DNA of 64,000 nt. Source: Clostridium sp. AM58-1XD (GTDB lineage: Bacteria > Bacillota > Clostridia > Lachnospirales > Lachnospiraceae). The stretch's first letter is position 1. Every line of letters starts with the position of its first letter. The notes beneath the pieces are model-generated. The model saw only the letters and a list, made by a program, of their open reading frames with translations. It made no database searches and was not told where the DNA came from. The stretch covers positions 62,001-126,000 of the forward strand of contig NZ_QSDR01000007.1 of NCBI RefSeq assembly GCF_003464085.1. Reading direction: 5' to 3'. Of the stretch, positions 39,428 through 49,119 are shown piece after piece. Made by a program: the position numbers and the translations under genes.

Positions 39428-39982
39428 TTAGAAGGAAGGCGGAGTGACCGCAAATAAAAGCTTTGCGACGGAAGTCCCACTGTTTTCCCAACGATGATTG
39501 GTGTGAGGCGGCAGGCGCAGACTGTCCCCTGTATGCAGTTCATGAACTGCGTTGTCAAAATGGATAGTTAAAGGCCCTTCCAGAATATAACCGACTTCTT
39601 CGCCGTTATGACTCTTGGGACACGAGGAAGAAAAACCGCCCGGTTCCAGCGTCATAATACAGTACTCGATGGTGCCAGACAGATCGGGAGTCAGAAATTC
39701 ATAGGCGACGTCCGGGCTGGATGGAAGTGCCAGCGTTTTGCGGCTATCGGGATGTACAATGAATTCTGTCGTATCCTCATCTTCTGAAAAGAAGCGGAAA
39801 AGCGGCACCTCCAGCGCATCGGCTATCACGCGCAGTGTGTTGATGGATGGGGAAGCGAGCCCGCGTTCCAACTGGCTTAACATGGATGGAGAAAGCTGCG
39901 TCAGTTCAGCGAGCGCTTTTAAACTCATATTCTTTTGCTTTCGATATTGCTGTGTTTTTTGGCCAATATTTAAGTCTGACAT
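39428..39982 (-). CDS. XRE-family regulator with cupin domain, D-serine locus
   Basis: A 184-residue regulator. An N-terminal HTH (MSLKALAELTQLSPSMLSQLERGLASPS) is joined to a C-terminal cupin (residues about 105-180) with the GEEVGYILEGPLTIHF barrel motif and HTNHRWEN, which may hold a small ligand or metal. The ATG at 39982 is used because AGAGGT lies 5 bases before; a GTG 18 bases upstream lacks a site. It is divergent from dsdA, and four palindromic repeats lie between them. It most likely senses D-serine or a product and controls dsdA-gntP. Confidence 0.88.
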   Translation of the reverse strand: MSDLNIGQKTQQYRKQKNMSLKALAELTQLSPSMLSQLERGLASPSINTLRVIADALEVPLFRFFSEDEDTTEFIVHPDSRKTLALPSSPDVAYEFLTPDLSGTIEYCIMTLEPGGFSSSCPKSHNGEEVGYILEGPLTIHFDNAVHELHTGDSLRLPPHTNHRWENSGTSVAKLLFAVTPPSF

Positions 39983-40100
39983 AATTACCTCTGTTTTCAC
40001 ATTATAATAACCATTTTGCGGATATTATAACATAAATTAAAAAAAAGAAAAAGAAAGAACTTTTTATGTAGAAGAAAAGAGAGGATACCTGAAACCTTGA

Positions 40101-40272
40101 TTAAGTAATACTTAAAAATAAATTAAATAATATTTAATATAATTTATTGACACTTAAATAATATGTGCTATAATAAACCTATAAAATAAAAAACGCATAA
40201 AAGTGCGCACATAAAGTGAGATAATGTGTACAAAAACACAAAAATGCCGGCGGCTAATTAAGTAACATTTAA
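40101..40272. promoter_or_regulatory. Four-copy palindromic operator array and dsdA promoter region
   Basis: Copies: TTAAGTAATACTTAA (40101-40115), TTAAATAATATTTAA (40123-40137), TTAAATAATATGTG (40154-40167, right half degenerate) and TTAAGTAACATTTAA (40258-40272). They fit TTAARTAAYATTTAA. The third lies between the -35 and -10 boxes, the fourth just before the ribosome site. No gene in this 324-base region. Confidence 0.75.
40147..40174 (+). promoter_or_regulatory. Promoter of dsdA-gntP
   Basis: TTGACA (40147-40152), 16-nt spacer, TATAAT (40169-40174). Its spacer contains operator copy 3. The transcript has a leader of about 125 nt. Confidence 0.8.
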
Positions 40273-40306
40273 TTAAATTGTATTGAATGAAGAAAGGAAA
40301 GAAAAA

Positions 40307-41641
40307 ATGAATCAGGTTATGAAAGAATGGACGGAGAAGAATCCGGCGATCAAAGCTGCAGCAGATTTAAAAGAAACAGTATGGGTAAATCCGGACTATA
40401 TTCCTTATAAGGAAGCGGAAGGGACATTAAGCGTATCAGATGAGGATATTAAAGATGCAGAAGACCGCTTATTAAGATTTGCACCTTTTATTAAAAAGTG
40501 TTTCCCAGAGACGGCGGACAGAGATGGATTGATTGAATCTCCTCTGACAAAGATTCCGTCCATGAAAACAGAACTGGAAAAGGTATATGGCGTTGAAATT
40601 CCCGGTACGCTGCTTCTGAAGCAGGACAGCCATTTGGCAATTGCCGGATCGATTAAAGCAAGAGGCGGCATTTATGAAGTATTAAAGCATACGGAAGACC
40701 TGGCGATCGAGCATGGGCTCCTGAAAAAAGAGGATGACTATACGAAGCTCGCCAGCGATGAATGCCGGGAGTTCTTTAAACAGTATACCGTTCAGGTGGG
40801 GTCAACGGGCAACCTCGGACTGAGTATTGGAATTATGAGCGCGGCGGTTGGATTTCAGGTGATCGTCCATATGTCTACGGACGCAAAACAGTGGAAAAAA
40901 GACTTGTTAAGAAGCAAGGGCGTTCAGGTAGTCGAGTATGCGGATGATTACAGCAAGGCAGTGGAAGAAGGAAGAAAACTTTCTGATGCGAATCCAAAGA
41001 GCTACTTTGTAGATGATGAGAAGTCTGTAAATCTATTTTTGGGATATGCCGTTGCAGCCAAAAGGCTGAATGAACAGCTGGATGTAATGGGAATCACAGT
41101 TGATGCGGAACACCCTCTGATTGTATACCTTCCCTGCGGCGTAGGCGGTGCTCCGGGAGGCGTAGCTTACGGACTTAAGAGAATCTACGGAGACCATGTA
41201 CACTGCTTCTTTGTAGAGCCGACAGAGGCGCCGTGTATGCTTCTTGGAATGGCAACAAAACTGTATGAGCATGTATGCGTACAGGATTTTGATATATCAG
41301 GAATTACCCATGCAGACGGACTGGCGGTAGGACGTCCGTCAGGTTTTGTGGGAAGAATCATGTCCAATCTTCTCAGCGGTGACTTTACGATTGAAGATGC
41401 TAAGCTTTATGATCACCTCCGTCAGCTGGATGCCACAGAACATATTCAGATCGAACCGTCCTCCTGTGCTGCCTTCGCAGGATCGGTAAATCTCCTTAAG
41501 TATCCGGAAACGGCAGAATATGTGAAGAAGCATGGCCTTGACAGGACTCTGCAGCATGGCTGCCAGATTGCCTGGGCTACGGGCGGACGCCTCGTACCGG
41601 AAGAAAGCATGAAGGAATACTTGAACACATATCTGAAATAA
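40307..41641 (+). CDS. dsdA: D-serine ammonia-lyase DsdA
   Basis: A 444-residue PLP enzyme that deaminates D-serine to pyruvate and ammonia. The family motif SHLAIAGSIKARGGIYEVLKH with the PLP lysine (SIKARG), the TGNLGLSIGI phosphate site and LPCGVGGAPGGVAYGLK are all present. ATG 40307 follows AGAAAGGAAAG; a TTG at 40283 is less likely. A gntP-family permease follows 22 bases later. Full length. It lets the cell detoxify or use D-serine as a carbon source. Confidence 0.95.
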   Translation: MNQVMKEWTEKNPAIKAAADLKETVWVNPDYIPYKEAEGTLSVSDEDIKDAEDRLLRFAPFIKKCFPETADRDGLIESPLTKIPSMKTELEKVYGVEIPGTLLLKQDSHLAIAGSIKARGGIYEVLKHTEDLAIEHGLLKKEDDYTKLASDECREFFKQYTVQVGSTGNLGLSIGIMSAAVGFQVIVHMSTDAKQWKKDLLRSKGVQVVEYADDYSKAVEEGRKLSDANPKSYFVDDEKSVNLFLGYAVAAKRLNEQLDVMGITVDAEHPLIVYLPCGVGGAPGGVAYGLKRIYGDHVHCFFVEPTEAPCMLLGMATKLYEHVCVQDFDISGITHADGLAVGRPSGFVGRIMSNLLSGDFTIEDAKLYDHLRQLDATEHIQIEPSSCAAFAGSVNLLKYPETAEYVKKHGLDRTLQHGCQIAWATGGRLVPEESMKEYLNTYLK

Positions 41642-41663
41642 ATGACGAAAGAGGGGATTTGAT

Positions 41664-42998
41664 ATGAATACGACACAGGTAATTTTAGGCCTGATTCTGG
41701 GTATTGGGGTATTAATATTTTTGACGGTGAAACTGAAAGTTCACGCATTCTTCTCTCTGATCGGCGCTTCTGTCACATTCGGGCTTGTGTCCGGGATGGG
41801 CATGGCAAAGATGCTGGAAGCATTTACAAGCGGTATCGGCGGTACTATTGCAGGCATTGGCGTCGTTATTGCCTTAGGTACGGTGACCGGCGCTCTGCTT
41901 GAAAAAAGCGGCGCAGCAGAAACGATGGCGAGAACAATCCTTAAGATCACGGGTGAGAAGCATGCGGCTCTGGGACTCGCTATTACAGGCTATTTCGTTT
42001 CTATCCCTGTATTCTGCGATTCCGCATATGTCCTTCTGGCACCGATCGCAAAACGCCTTAGCCGTGATACAAAAATTTCTATGACGACGATGGCCGTCTC
42101 TCTTGCAATGGGGCTTCATGCAACCCATATGCTTGTACCTCCAACGCCAGGCCCTCTGTCCGTTGCAGGAATTCTGAATGCAGACCTGGGTATGGTTATC
42201 TGTATAGGCGCGATCGTATCGGTTCCGGTAACTCTGGCAGGCTATTTTGTTGCAAAAGTACTTGGGAAAAAATACTATTACATTCCGAAGGACGTTCAGG
42301 ATGTGCCGGAAACACAGAATATTCCGACTCCGTTAATGGCATTTCTTCCGATTCTTACACCAATCGTTTTAATGCTTGGCAAGACAATCGGCGATATGAC
42401 AGGTATTGAAAATGGATTTATGAGCTTTATGAATATTGTTGGTGAACCGGTAGTGGCGCTGATGATTGGGCTTTTCATTGCTCTTATTACATACTTTAAG
42501 ATTTTTCCAAAGGATTACAGCGTATGGGGGTTTGACGGTGCGTTTGGTGAGGCGCTCAAAACGGCAGGTCAGATTGTTCTGATCGTAGGTGCAGGCGGCG
42601 CTTTCGGTTCCGTACTAAAAGCTTCCCCTCTCCAGGATATTCTGACAAATGCATTTTCCGGGCTTGAAATCGGTATTCTGGCGCCGTTTATTATCGGATT
42701 TATTTTCCGCACATGCGTAGGATCTGCAACAGTTGCAATGGTTACTGCAGCAACGATGATCTCGCCGCTCCTGGATGTGCTGGGAATGGTTACGCCTATG
42801 GGTCGTGTGATTGCAATGCTGGCATGTGCGGCAGGCGGCTTCATGGTATATCATGGAAACGACGATTTTTTCTGGGTCGTTACCTCTACTTCAGAGATGG
42901 AGACATCTACAGCATACAAGACACTGCCGCTGGCAAGTATTGCACAGTCCATGGTCGCACTGGTTATGGTGTTTATCCTTAAAACGATTCTTCTTTAA
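41664..42998 (+). CDS. GntP-family permease, probably for D-serine
   Basis: A 444-residue permease of the gluconate:H+ symporter family with about 12-13 membrane helices. Family motifs GGTIAGIGVVIALGTVTGALLEKSGAAETMA and FVSIPVFCDSAYVLLAPIAKRLSR are present. GntP members include DsdX, a D-serine transporter, and this gene sits 22 bases after dsdA under the same promoter, so D-serine is the best substrate guess; a gluconate-like acid is the alternative. The RBS is AGAGGGG. Confidence 0.88.
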   Translation: MNTTQVILGLILGIGVLIFLTVKLKVHAFFSLIGASVTFGLVSGMGMAKMLEAFTSGIGGTIAGIGVVIALGTVTGALLEKSGAAETMARTILKITGEKHAALGLAITGYFVSIPVFCDSAYVLLAPIAKRLSRDTKISMTTMAVSLAMGLHATHMLVPPTPGPLSVAGILNADLGMVICIGAIVSVPVTLAGYFVAKVLGKKYYYIPKDVQDVPETQNIPTPLMAFLPILTPIVLMLGKTIGDMTGIENGFMSFMNIVGEPVVALMIGLFIALITYFKIFPKDYSVWGFDGAFGEALKTAGQIVLIVGAGGAFGSVLKASPLQDILTNAFSGLEIGILAPFIIGFIFRTCVGSATVAMVTAATMISPLLDVLGMVTPMGRVIAMLACAAGGFMVYHGNDDFFWVVTSTSEMETSTAYKTLPLASIAQSMVALVMVFILKTILL

Positions 42999-43126
42999 GT
43001 TCAGATACGGGATGATAGAAAGGATTAAGAAAAAAGGTATAAATCGGTAATTGATTGTTAAGATAAAAGAAAACACTGTTCCTCCTTTTTCCGGTATAAT
43101 GAAACCATGAAAAAGGAGGAATTTTT

Positions 43127-43888
43127 ATGAAAAACAGGAATAATATTGCAGTCGCAGCAGCGATATTGATGGGAAGCGCCGTGCTTACGGCGTGTACGGG
43201 CGGTGCAGTGAGCACTCCAGGCGGAGTTGTACAGGTACAGAATGTTGAGAACCAGGTTATTTCCGTAAGCAGCAGTGAAGAAGTAAAGATAACGCCTGAC
43301 ATGGCGGAAATCGTTTATGGTGTATATACACAGGCGGAAGATGCAAAGGCGTGTCAGGAAAATAATGGGAAACAGCTGGATCGGGTAATTGAAATGCTTA
43401 AAAACATGGGATTTGAGGAAAAATCCATACAGACGTCCAACTACGATCTGAATCCGATTTATGATTGGAATTCCGGTCAGACAATTACGGGATATGAGAT
43501 GGAAACGAGAGTAACGGTTTCTGATATTGCAATCGAAAAGGTGGGGGAGATTATTTCCGGTTCGGTGGATGCAGGAGTGAATAACATCCGCTCCGTAACG
43601 TATCTGTCCAGCAAATATGACGAGGCGTATCAGGAAGCGCTTAAAAAGGCGGTGGCTGCTGCAACAACAAAGGCACAGGCGATGGCCGAAGCAGGAGACT
43701 GCAAAATCGGAGCTATTGTCAATATCACGGAATACGACGGAGGCCAGGAAGCGAGATACACCGGCTATATGAGCGCAGGAGCCGGGGCGAAGGCAGAAGC
43801 CGCTATGGATACGGCGGCAATCAATGTCATGCCTGGTGAGGTCAGCGTTCAGGCGCGTATCACGGTGGAATTTGCAGTCAACCGATAA
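43127..43888 (+). CDS. SIMPL-domain (DUF541) lipoprotein
   Basis: A 253-residue lipoprotein: signal peptide with lipobox LTAC (Cys23). The mature part is a SIMPL/DUF541 domain, beginning VISVSSSEEVKITPDMAEIVYGVYTQ and ending VMPGEVSVQARITVEFAV. Its molecular role is unclear; in other bacteria DUF541 proteins are periplasmic or surface proteins linked to stress or oxidative protection. AAGGAGG precedes ATG. Single gene. Confidence 0.88.
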   Translation: MKNRNNIAVAAAILMGSAVLTACTGGAVSTPGGVVQVQNVENQVISVSSSEEVKITPDMAEIVYGVYTQAEDAKACQENNGKQLDRVIEMLKNMGFEEKSIQTSNYDLNPIYDWNSGQTITGYEMETRVTVSDIAIEKVGEIISGSVDAGVNNIRSVTYLSSKYDEAYQEALKKAVAAATTKAQAMAEAGDCKIGAIVNITEYDGGQEARYTGYMSAGAGAKAEAAMDTAAINVMPGEVSVQARITVEFAVNR

Positions 43889-43956
43889 AATATACGGCCG
43901 GAAGATAAAAAGGGAAATTCACGACCGTTCCTATGATACTGTTCGAATAAGTTTGA

Positions 43957-43988
43957 GAGGCCTTCTTGCAAGAGGGCCTCTTATTTTG
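43957..43988 (+). terminator. Terminator of the SIMPL lipoprotein gene
   Basis: GAGGCC (43957-43962) and GGCCTC (43975-43980), with TCTTGCAAGA between, followed by TTATTTTG. Confidence 0.7.
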
Positions 43989-44045
43989 TATACTGAAGCT
44001 ACCTTATGTGTGAGTTGGTACATGCATGGTAGAAAGGCGGAATAT

Positions 44046-46307
44046 ATGAAAGCATTAGTAATTGCAGAAAAACCTTCCGTAGCGCGTGACATAGCCAGAG
44101 TGCTTCACTGCAGCAGGCAGGGAGACGGTGTGATTGAAGGAGAAAAATATATTGTAACGTGGGGACTGGGACATCTGGTAGAGCTGGCGGCACCTGAAGA
44201 GTATGACGGTAAATATAAGGAATGGAAGATGGAGCATCTTCCTATGCTTCCGGAACCGTTTAAACTGGAAGTAATCCGTCAGACAGCAAGGCAGTTCCGT
44301 GCGGTAAGGAGCCAGATACAGAGAAAAGACGTAAATGAGATTATCATAGCCACTGATGCAGGCAGAGAAGGGGAACTGGTAGCGCGGCTGATCCTTGAAA
44401 AGTCAGGAAACAGCAAACCAATAAAGAGACTGTGGATTTCGTCGGTAACCGATAAGGCCATAAAAGAAGGATTTTCCCATCTGAAGGATGGAAAGGAGTA
44501 CAAAAATCTCTACGATGCGGCTATGTGCCGGGCAGAGGCGGACTGGATGGTGGGAATTAATGCTACGAGAGCGCTTACCTGCAAATATAATGCGCAGCTA
44601 TCCTGCGGCCGCGTGCAGACGCCTACGCTTGCCATGATTGCGAAAAGGGAGCAGCAGATTAAGGAATTTGTTCCGAAACCATATTACGGAATAACAGCTG
44701 CGGGGAAAACTGGGGAAGGAAATACACGGGCATTTCTTACGCTCACCTGGCAGGATGAAAAATCGGGAAGTTACCGCTCTTTTGACAGGGACCGGATCGA
44801 AAAGATCAATGCGAAGCTGAAACCATATGGAGGCAGGGGACAAGGCGGGATTGCAGAAGACATAAAACGGACGAATAAAAAGACATCTGCTCCGCTGTTG
44901 TATGATCTTACAGAACTTCAACGGGATGCCAACAGGCGATACCAGTATTCTGCGAAAGAAACACTGAATATTATGCAGCGCCTGTATGAAAATCATAAGG
45001 TTCTCACTTATCCAAGAACCGACTCCAGATATTTGAGCAGCGATATTGTGCCTACGATAAAAGAAAGGCTTCAGGCCTGCGGAACAGGGCCTTACAGGAA
45101 GCTGGCAGGCGCGGTAGTCAACCAGCCGTTTACGGCAAAGGCTCCATTTGTAAATGACGGGAAAGTATCGGATCATCACGCAATTATTCCAACGGAGCAG
45201 TTCGTTCAGCTGGATCACATGACGATTGATGAAAGGAGAATTTACGATCTTGTAGTACGTCGTTTTCTGGCAGTGCTTTATCCACCCTACGAATACGAAC
45301 AGGTCCGCATGATTGTGGATATTGGAGGAGAAAAATTCCTGGCCGGTGGAAAAGTGACGAAAAGCAAAGGATGGAAGGCTGTTTATGAAGAGGAAAACGG
45401 CGTTGGATCAGGTGATTTCGAGGAAGAAGATCAGGAAGACAATAATGGAAAGGGAAAACTGCAGGAACAGGAGCTTCCTCCTCTGAAAAAGGGCGATTTG
45501 GTGACGGACCTTTCCTTTACTGTCACAGAAGGGAAGACGAAACCGCCTGCTCCGTTTAATGAAGCGACGCTTCTTTCCGCTATGGAAAACCCGGCGGCTT
45601 ACCTGGAATCCGGCGACAAGGCAATGGCAAAAACTCTTGGTGAGACAGGAGGTCTTGGCACCGTTGCGACGAGGGCTGATATTATAGAAAAACTGTTTGG
45701 GAGCTTTCTTCTGGAGAAACGGGGGCAGGACATTTTCCTTACGTCAAAGGCCAGGCAGCTTCTTACTCTCGTTCCCGAGGATTTAAGAAAGCCTGAACTT
45801 ACAGCAGATTGGGAAATGAAACTTTCAGATATTTCAAAAGGATCGTTAAAACGATCTGCTTTTATGAAGGACATCCGAACGTATACAGTCGGTCTGATAC
45901 ACGAAATTAAGGAAGGAGACGGCCAGTTTCGCCATGACAATATGACGAATAAGAAGTGTCCGCAGTGTGGCAGGCGTCTGCTTCTGGTGAAAGGGAAAAA
46001 CAGTGAAATGCTGGTTTGCCAGGATCGGGAATGCGGGTACAGAGAAACGCTGGCCCGCACTTCCAATGCAAGATGTCCTAACTGTCATAAAAAGATGGAA
46101 CTTAGAGGAAAAGGCGACGGTCAGATATTTGTTTGCAGGTGCGGTTATAAAGAAAAGCTTGCTGCTTTCCAGGAACGCAGAAAAAAAGAAGGAGCCGGCG
46201 TATCAAAGCGTGATGTGGCAAAGTATTTGAACCAGCAGAAAAAAGAAGCGGAACAGCCGGTTAACTCCGCATTTGCCGATGCGCTGTCGAAATTGAATCT
46301 GAAATAA
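44046..46307 (+). CDS. topB: DNA topoisomerase III
   Basis: A 753-residue type IA topoisomerase. It starts with the TOPRIM domain (MKALVIAEKPSVARDIARVL; acidic IATDAGREGEL), continues with the clamp containing the active-site Tyr in KVLTYPRTDSRYLSSD, and ends with two zinc-finger-like Cys blocks (CPQCGRRL ... CQDRECGY and CPNCHKK ... CRCGYKE). The frame remains open upstream to 43824, but ATG 44046 with AAAGGCGG before it is the family start. It relaxes negative supercoils and decatenates DNA. Presence on the chromosome with a normal housekeeping neighbour (exonuclease III) suggests a core gene rather than an ICE-encoded one. Confidence 0.93.
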   Translation: MKALVIAEKPSVARDIARVLHCSRQGDGVIEGEKYIVTWGLGHLVELAAPEEYDGKYKEWKMEHLPMLPEPFKLEVIRQTARQFRAVRSQIQRKDVNEIIIATDAGREGELVARLILEKSGNSKPIKRLWISSVTDKAIKEGFSHLKDGKEYKNLYDAAMCRAEADWMVGINATRALTCKYNAQLSCGRVQTPTLAMIAKREQQIKEFVPKPYYGITAAGKTGEGNTRAFLTLTWQDEKSGSYRSFDRDRIEKINAKLKPYGGRGQGGIAEDIKRTNKKTSAPLLYDLTELQRDANRRYQYSAKETLNIMQRLYENHKVLTYPRTDSRYLSSDIVPTIKERLQACGTGPYRKLAGAVVNQPFTAKAPFVNDGKVSDHHAIIPTEQFVQLDHMTIDERRIYDLVVRRFLAVLYPPYEYEQVRMIVDIGGEKFLAGGKVTKSKGWKAVYEEENGVGSGDFEEEDQEDNNGKGKLQEQELPPLKKGDLVTDLSFTVTEGKTKPPAPFNEATLLSAMENPAAYLESGDKAMAKTLGETGGLGTVATRADIIEKLFGSFLLEKRGQDIFLTSKARQLLTLVPEDLRKPELTADWEMKLSDISKGSLKRSAFMKDIRTYTVGLIHEIKEGDGQFRHDNMTNKKCPQCGRRLLLVKGKNSEMLVCQDRECGYRETLARTSNARCPNCHKKMELRGKGDGQIFVCRCGYKEKLAAFQERRKKEGAGVSKRDVAKYLNQQKKEAEQPVNSAFADALSKLNLK

Positions 46308-46426
46308 AAATGGCTGTGCTATGCAAGAAACATAAAAAATGATATACTGTTTATATTACTAAAGAAACGATTGAGAAGAGCTGTGTATCACGGCATTGCA
46401 AGGAAAAAATGGCAAGGAGATAAAAA

Positions 46427-47197
46427 ATGGCAAAATTAATTTCCTGGAATGTAAATGGGCTGAGGGCCTGTGTGGGGAAAGGATTTTTAGAATATTTTAA
46501 AGCAGCAGACGCGGATGTATTTTGTGTTCAGGAAACAAAGCTTCAGGAGGGACAGATTGATCTTGAACTGGAAGGATACCATCAGTACTGGAATTATGCT
46601 GAGAAAAAAGGATATTCCGGGACGGCGATATTTACTAAGGAAGAACCGCTGTCCGTATCATATGGAATCGGAGCAGAGGAGCATGACCATGAGGGCAGAG
46701 TGATCGCAGCAGAGTTTCCAGATTACTATGTGGTGACGTGTTATACGCCAAATTCACAGGAGGGTCTGGCAAGGCTGCCCTACCGGAGATCATGGAATGA
46801 GGCATTTCTTTCCTATATGAAGAAGCTGGAAGAAAAAAAACCAGTGATTTTCTGCGGAGATCTGAATGTGGCTCATCAGGAGATTGACTTGAAAAATCCG
46901 AAATCCAACAGAAAAAATGCGGGATTTTCCGATGAAGAGAGGGAGGACTTCACGTCTCTTCTGGACGCAGGATTTATTGATACGTTCCGGTATTTTTACC
47001 CTGAGACAGAGGGGATTTATTCCTGGTGGTCTTATCGTTTCAGTGCGAGGGCGAAGAATGCCGGCTGGCGCATCGACTATTTCTGCGTATCTGAGGGTCT
47101 GAAGGACAGGCTGGAATCGGCGGCGATCCATACGGATGTAATGGGATCAGACCACTGCCCGGTTGAGCTGGTAATAAAGTCAAATACCCGGCAGTAA
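46427..47197 (+). CDS. xth: Exodeoxyribonuclease III / AP endonuclease
   Basis: A 256-residue ExoIII-family repair nuclease that nicks DNA at abasic sites. Motifs: [31 protein letters not shown] and the catalytic [11 protein letters not shown]. The stop codon lies in the 4-base loop of a perfect CCCGGCAG hairpin (47187-47206). AAGGAG precedes ATG. Confidence 0.96.
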   Translation: MAKLISWNVNGLRACVGKGFLEYFKAADADVFCVQETKLQEGQIDLELEGYHQYWNYAEKKGYSGTAIFTKEEPLSVSYGIGAEEHDHEGRVIAAEFPDYYVVTCYTPNSQEGLARLPYRRSWNEAFLSYMKKLEEKKPVIFCGDLNVAHQEIDLKNPKSNRKNAGFSDEEREDFTSLLDAGFIDTFRYFYPETEGIYSWWSYRFSARAKNAGWRIDYFCVSEGLKDRLESAAIHTDVMGSDHCPVELVIKSNTRQ

Positions 47198-47206
47198 TCT
47201 GCCGGG
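47187..47206 (+). terminator. Hairpin around the xth stop codon
   Basis: CCCGGCAG-TAAT-CTGCCGGG, an 8-bp perfect stem with the TAA stop in its loop. No T-tract follows, so it may protect the mRNA end rather than terminate. Confidence 0.5.
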
Positions 47207-47259
47207 CAAGATTTGAAGGTACAGCCTTCGCAAGAAAAGAAGACAGGGAAGGTACAATC

Positions 47260-49104
47260 ATGAGTTTAGTTACAGTGGAACACCTGACAAAATCATATAC
47301 AGAACGGCTGTTGTTTGACGATACGGATTTTTCTATTGGAGACGGAGAAAAAGTCGGCCTGATCGGCATTAACGGTACGGGAAAGTCGACGCTTCTTAAA
47401 ATTGTAGCAGGTTTGGAAGAACCGGATCAGGGAGAAGTGGTACGCCGCAGAAATCTGGATATCCGCTTCCTTTCACAGAATCCGCAGTTTACGGAGGGAG
47501 ATACGATCCTTCAAAGTATTGTCCGGGACAATGAGGGGCATTCTCATGTATGGGATTTGGAAAGTCAGGCTAAAACATTTCTTACGAAGCTTGGTATTAC
47601 AGATTTTGAGGCAAAGGTGGAAACGCTTTCCGGCGGTCAGAAGAAGAGGATCGCATTGGCAAGCGTTTTATTATCCGCGGCGGACCTTCTGATTTTGGAC
47701 GAGCCTACCAACCACCTGGACAGCGAGATGGCCGACTGGCTGGAAGATTATCTGAAAAAATTTAAAGGTGCCCTTCTTATGATCACCCATGACCGATATT
47801 TCCTGGACAGTGTTACCGACCGTATTGTAGAGCTTGACAAGGGGAAACTTTACAGCTATCAGGCGAATTACGAAGGTTTCCTGAAGCTGAAATCAGAGCG
47901 ATTGGACATGGCGATGGCTTCAGAGAGAAAACGGCAGTCTATTCTCAGGGTGGAACTGGAATGGATGCAGAGAGGCGCTAGAGCCCGTTCTACGAAGCAA
48001 AAAGGCCACATTCAGAGATACGAAGCTCTGAGGGATCAAAAGGGACCGGAATTTGATAAAGACGTAGAACTAGAGTCTGTGTCCAGCCGATTGGGGCGGA
48101 CCACGGTAGAACTGGAAGATATATGCAAAGCCTATGGGGACAAGACATTGATGAGGAACTTTACATATATTTTCCTTAAAAATGACAGGATTGGAATCAT
48201 AGGGCCTAACGGCAGCGGAAAATCCACATTGATGAAAATCATAGCTGGATGGATACAGCCGGATTCCGGAACCATTACGGTTGGACAGACGGTAAAAATG
48301 GGGTACTTCTCTCAGGAGAATGAGGCCATGGATGAAAGCCTGAAGGTTATTGATTATATTAAAAATGCAGCGGAGTATGTGCAGACTAGGGATGGAAGGG
48401 TCAGTGCCTCACAGATGCTTGAACGTTTTCTGTTCCCTTCCAGCGCCCAGTATATGACAGTAGGAAAATTATCCGGCGGGGAAAAGCGTAGGCTTTACCT
48501 TTTGAGAATTCTGATGGAGGCCCCGAATGTGCTTCTGCTGGATGAGCCTACGAATGACCTGGATATACAGACGCTGACGATTCTGGAGGATTATCTGGAC
48601 AGCTTCCAGGGAATCGTGATTACGGTTTCTCATGACCGGTATTTTCTGGACCGTGTTGTACGCAGGATTTTTGCTTTCGAAGGAGAGGGCAGCGTTGCTC
48701 AATATGAAGGCGGATTTACGGATTATCAGGCGGCTTATGAGAGGAAAAGCCTGGAAAACGGGGATGATGAACGGGAGAGAAAACCGCAGGATGGAAGCGG
48801 TGTATCAGAAGAAAAGCAAAAGGTTTCCGGCAGCAGTGTGAGTGCCAAGGGAAAAACGAAGGAAACAAGGCTGAAATTTTCATTTAAAGAACAAAAAGAA
48901 TGGGATTCCATAGAGGATGACATTGCGGCTTTGGAGGAACGGATATCAGATTTGGAAAGCCGCATTGAAAAAGAGGCCAGAAATTACGAGAAATTGAATG
49001 AACTGATGGCTGAGAAGGCTGAAAAGGAAGAGCTGCTGGAGGAAAAGATGGAACGCTGGATGTACTTAAATGATCTGGCCGAACGAATCGCAGAGCAGGA
49101 ATAA
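47260..49104 (+). CDS. ABC-F family ATPase
   Basis: A 614-residue soluble protein with two ABC cassettes: Walker A GINGTGKST and GPNGSGKST, signatures LSGGQKKR and LSGGEKRR, and Walker B LLILDEPTNHLD and VLLLDEPTNDLD. The interdomain linker is present (ERLDMAMASERKRQSILRVELEWMQRG). A charged C-terminal extension of about 110 residues ends in a coiled coil (ERISDLESRIEKEARNYEKLN), as in Uup-type members that act on ribosomes. It has no membrane domain. Could also confer antibiotic protection, but no such specific motif is seen. Confidence 0.9.
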   Translation: MSLVTVEHLTKSYTERLLFDDTDFSIGDGEKVGLIGINGTGKSTLLKIVAGLEEPDQGEVVRRRNLDIRFLSQNPQFTEGDTILQSIVRDNEGHSHVWDLESQAKTFLTKLGITDFEAKVETLSGGQKKRIALASVLLSAADLLILDEPTNHLDSEMADWLEDYLKKFKGALLMITHDRYFLDSVTDRIVELDKGKLYSYQANYEGFLKLKSERLDMAMASERKRQSILRVELEWMQRGARARSTKQKGHIQRYEALRDQKGPEFDKDVELESVSSRLGRTTVELEDICKAYGDKTLMRNFTYIFLKNDRIGIIGPNGSGKSTLMKIIAGWIQPDSGTITVGQTVKMGYFSQENEAMDESLKVIDYIKNAAEYVQTRDGRVSASQMLERFLFPSSAQYMTVGKLSGGEKRRLYLLRILMEAPNVLLLDEPTNDLDIQTLTILEDYLDSFQGIVITVSHDRYFLDRVVRRIFAFEGEGSVAQYEGGFTDYQAAYERKSLENGDDERERKPQDGSGVSEEKQKVSGSSVSAKGKTKETRLKFSFKEQKEWDSIEDDIAALEERISDLESRIEKEARNYEKLNELMAEKAEKEELLEEKMERWMYLNDLAERIAEQE

Positions 49105-49119
49105 ACGAGGGGTGAACAG

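Noticed and set aside
43824..44045. N-terminal extension of topoisomerase III
   Set aside because: The extra 74 residues cross the lipoprotein gene end and a terminator; the family start is at 44046.
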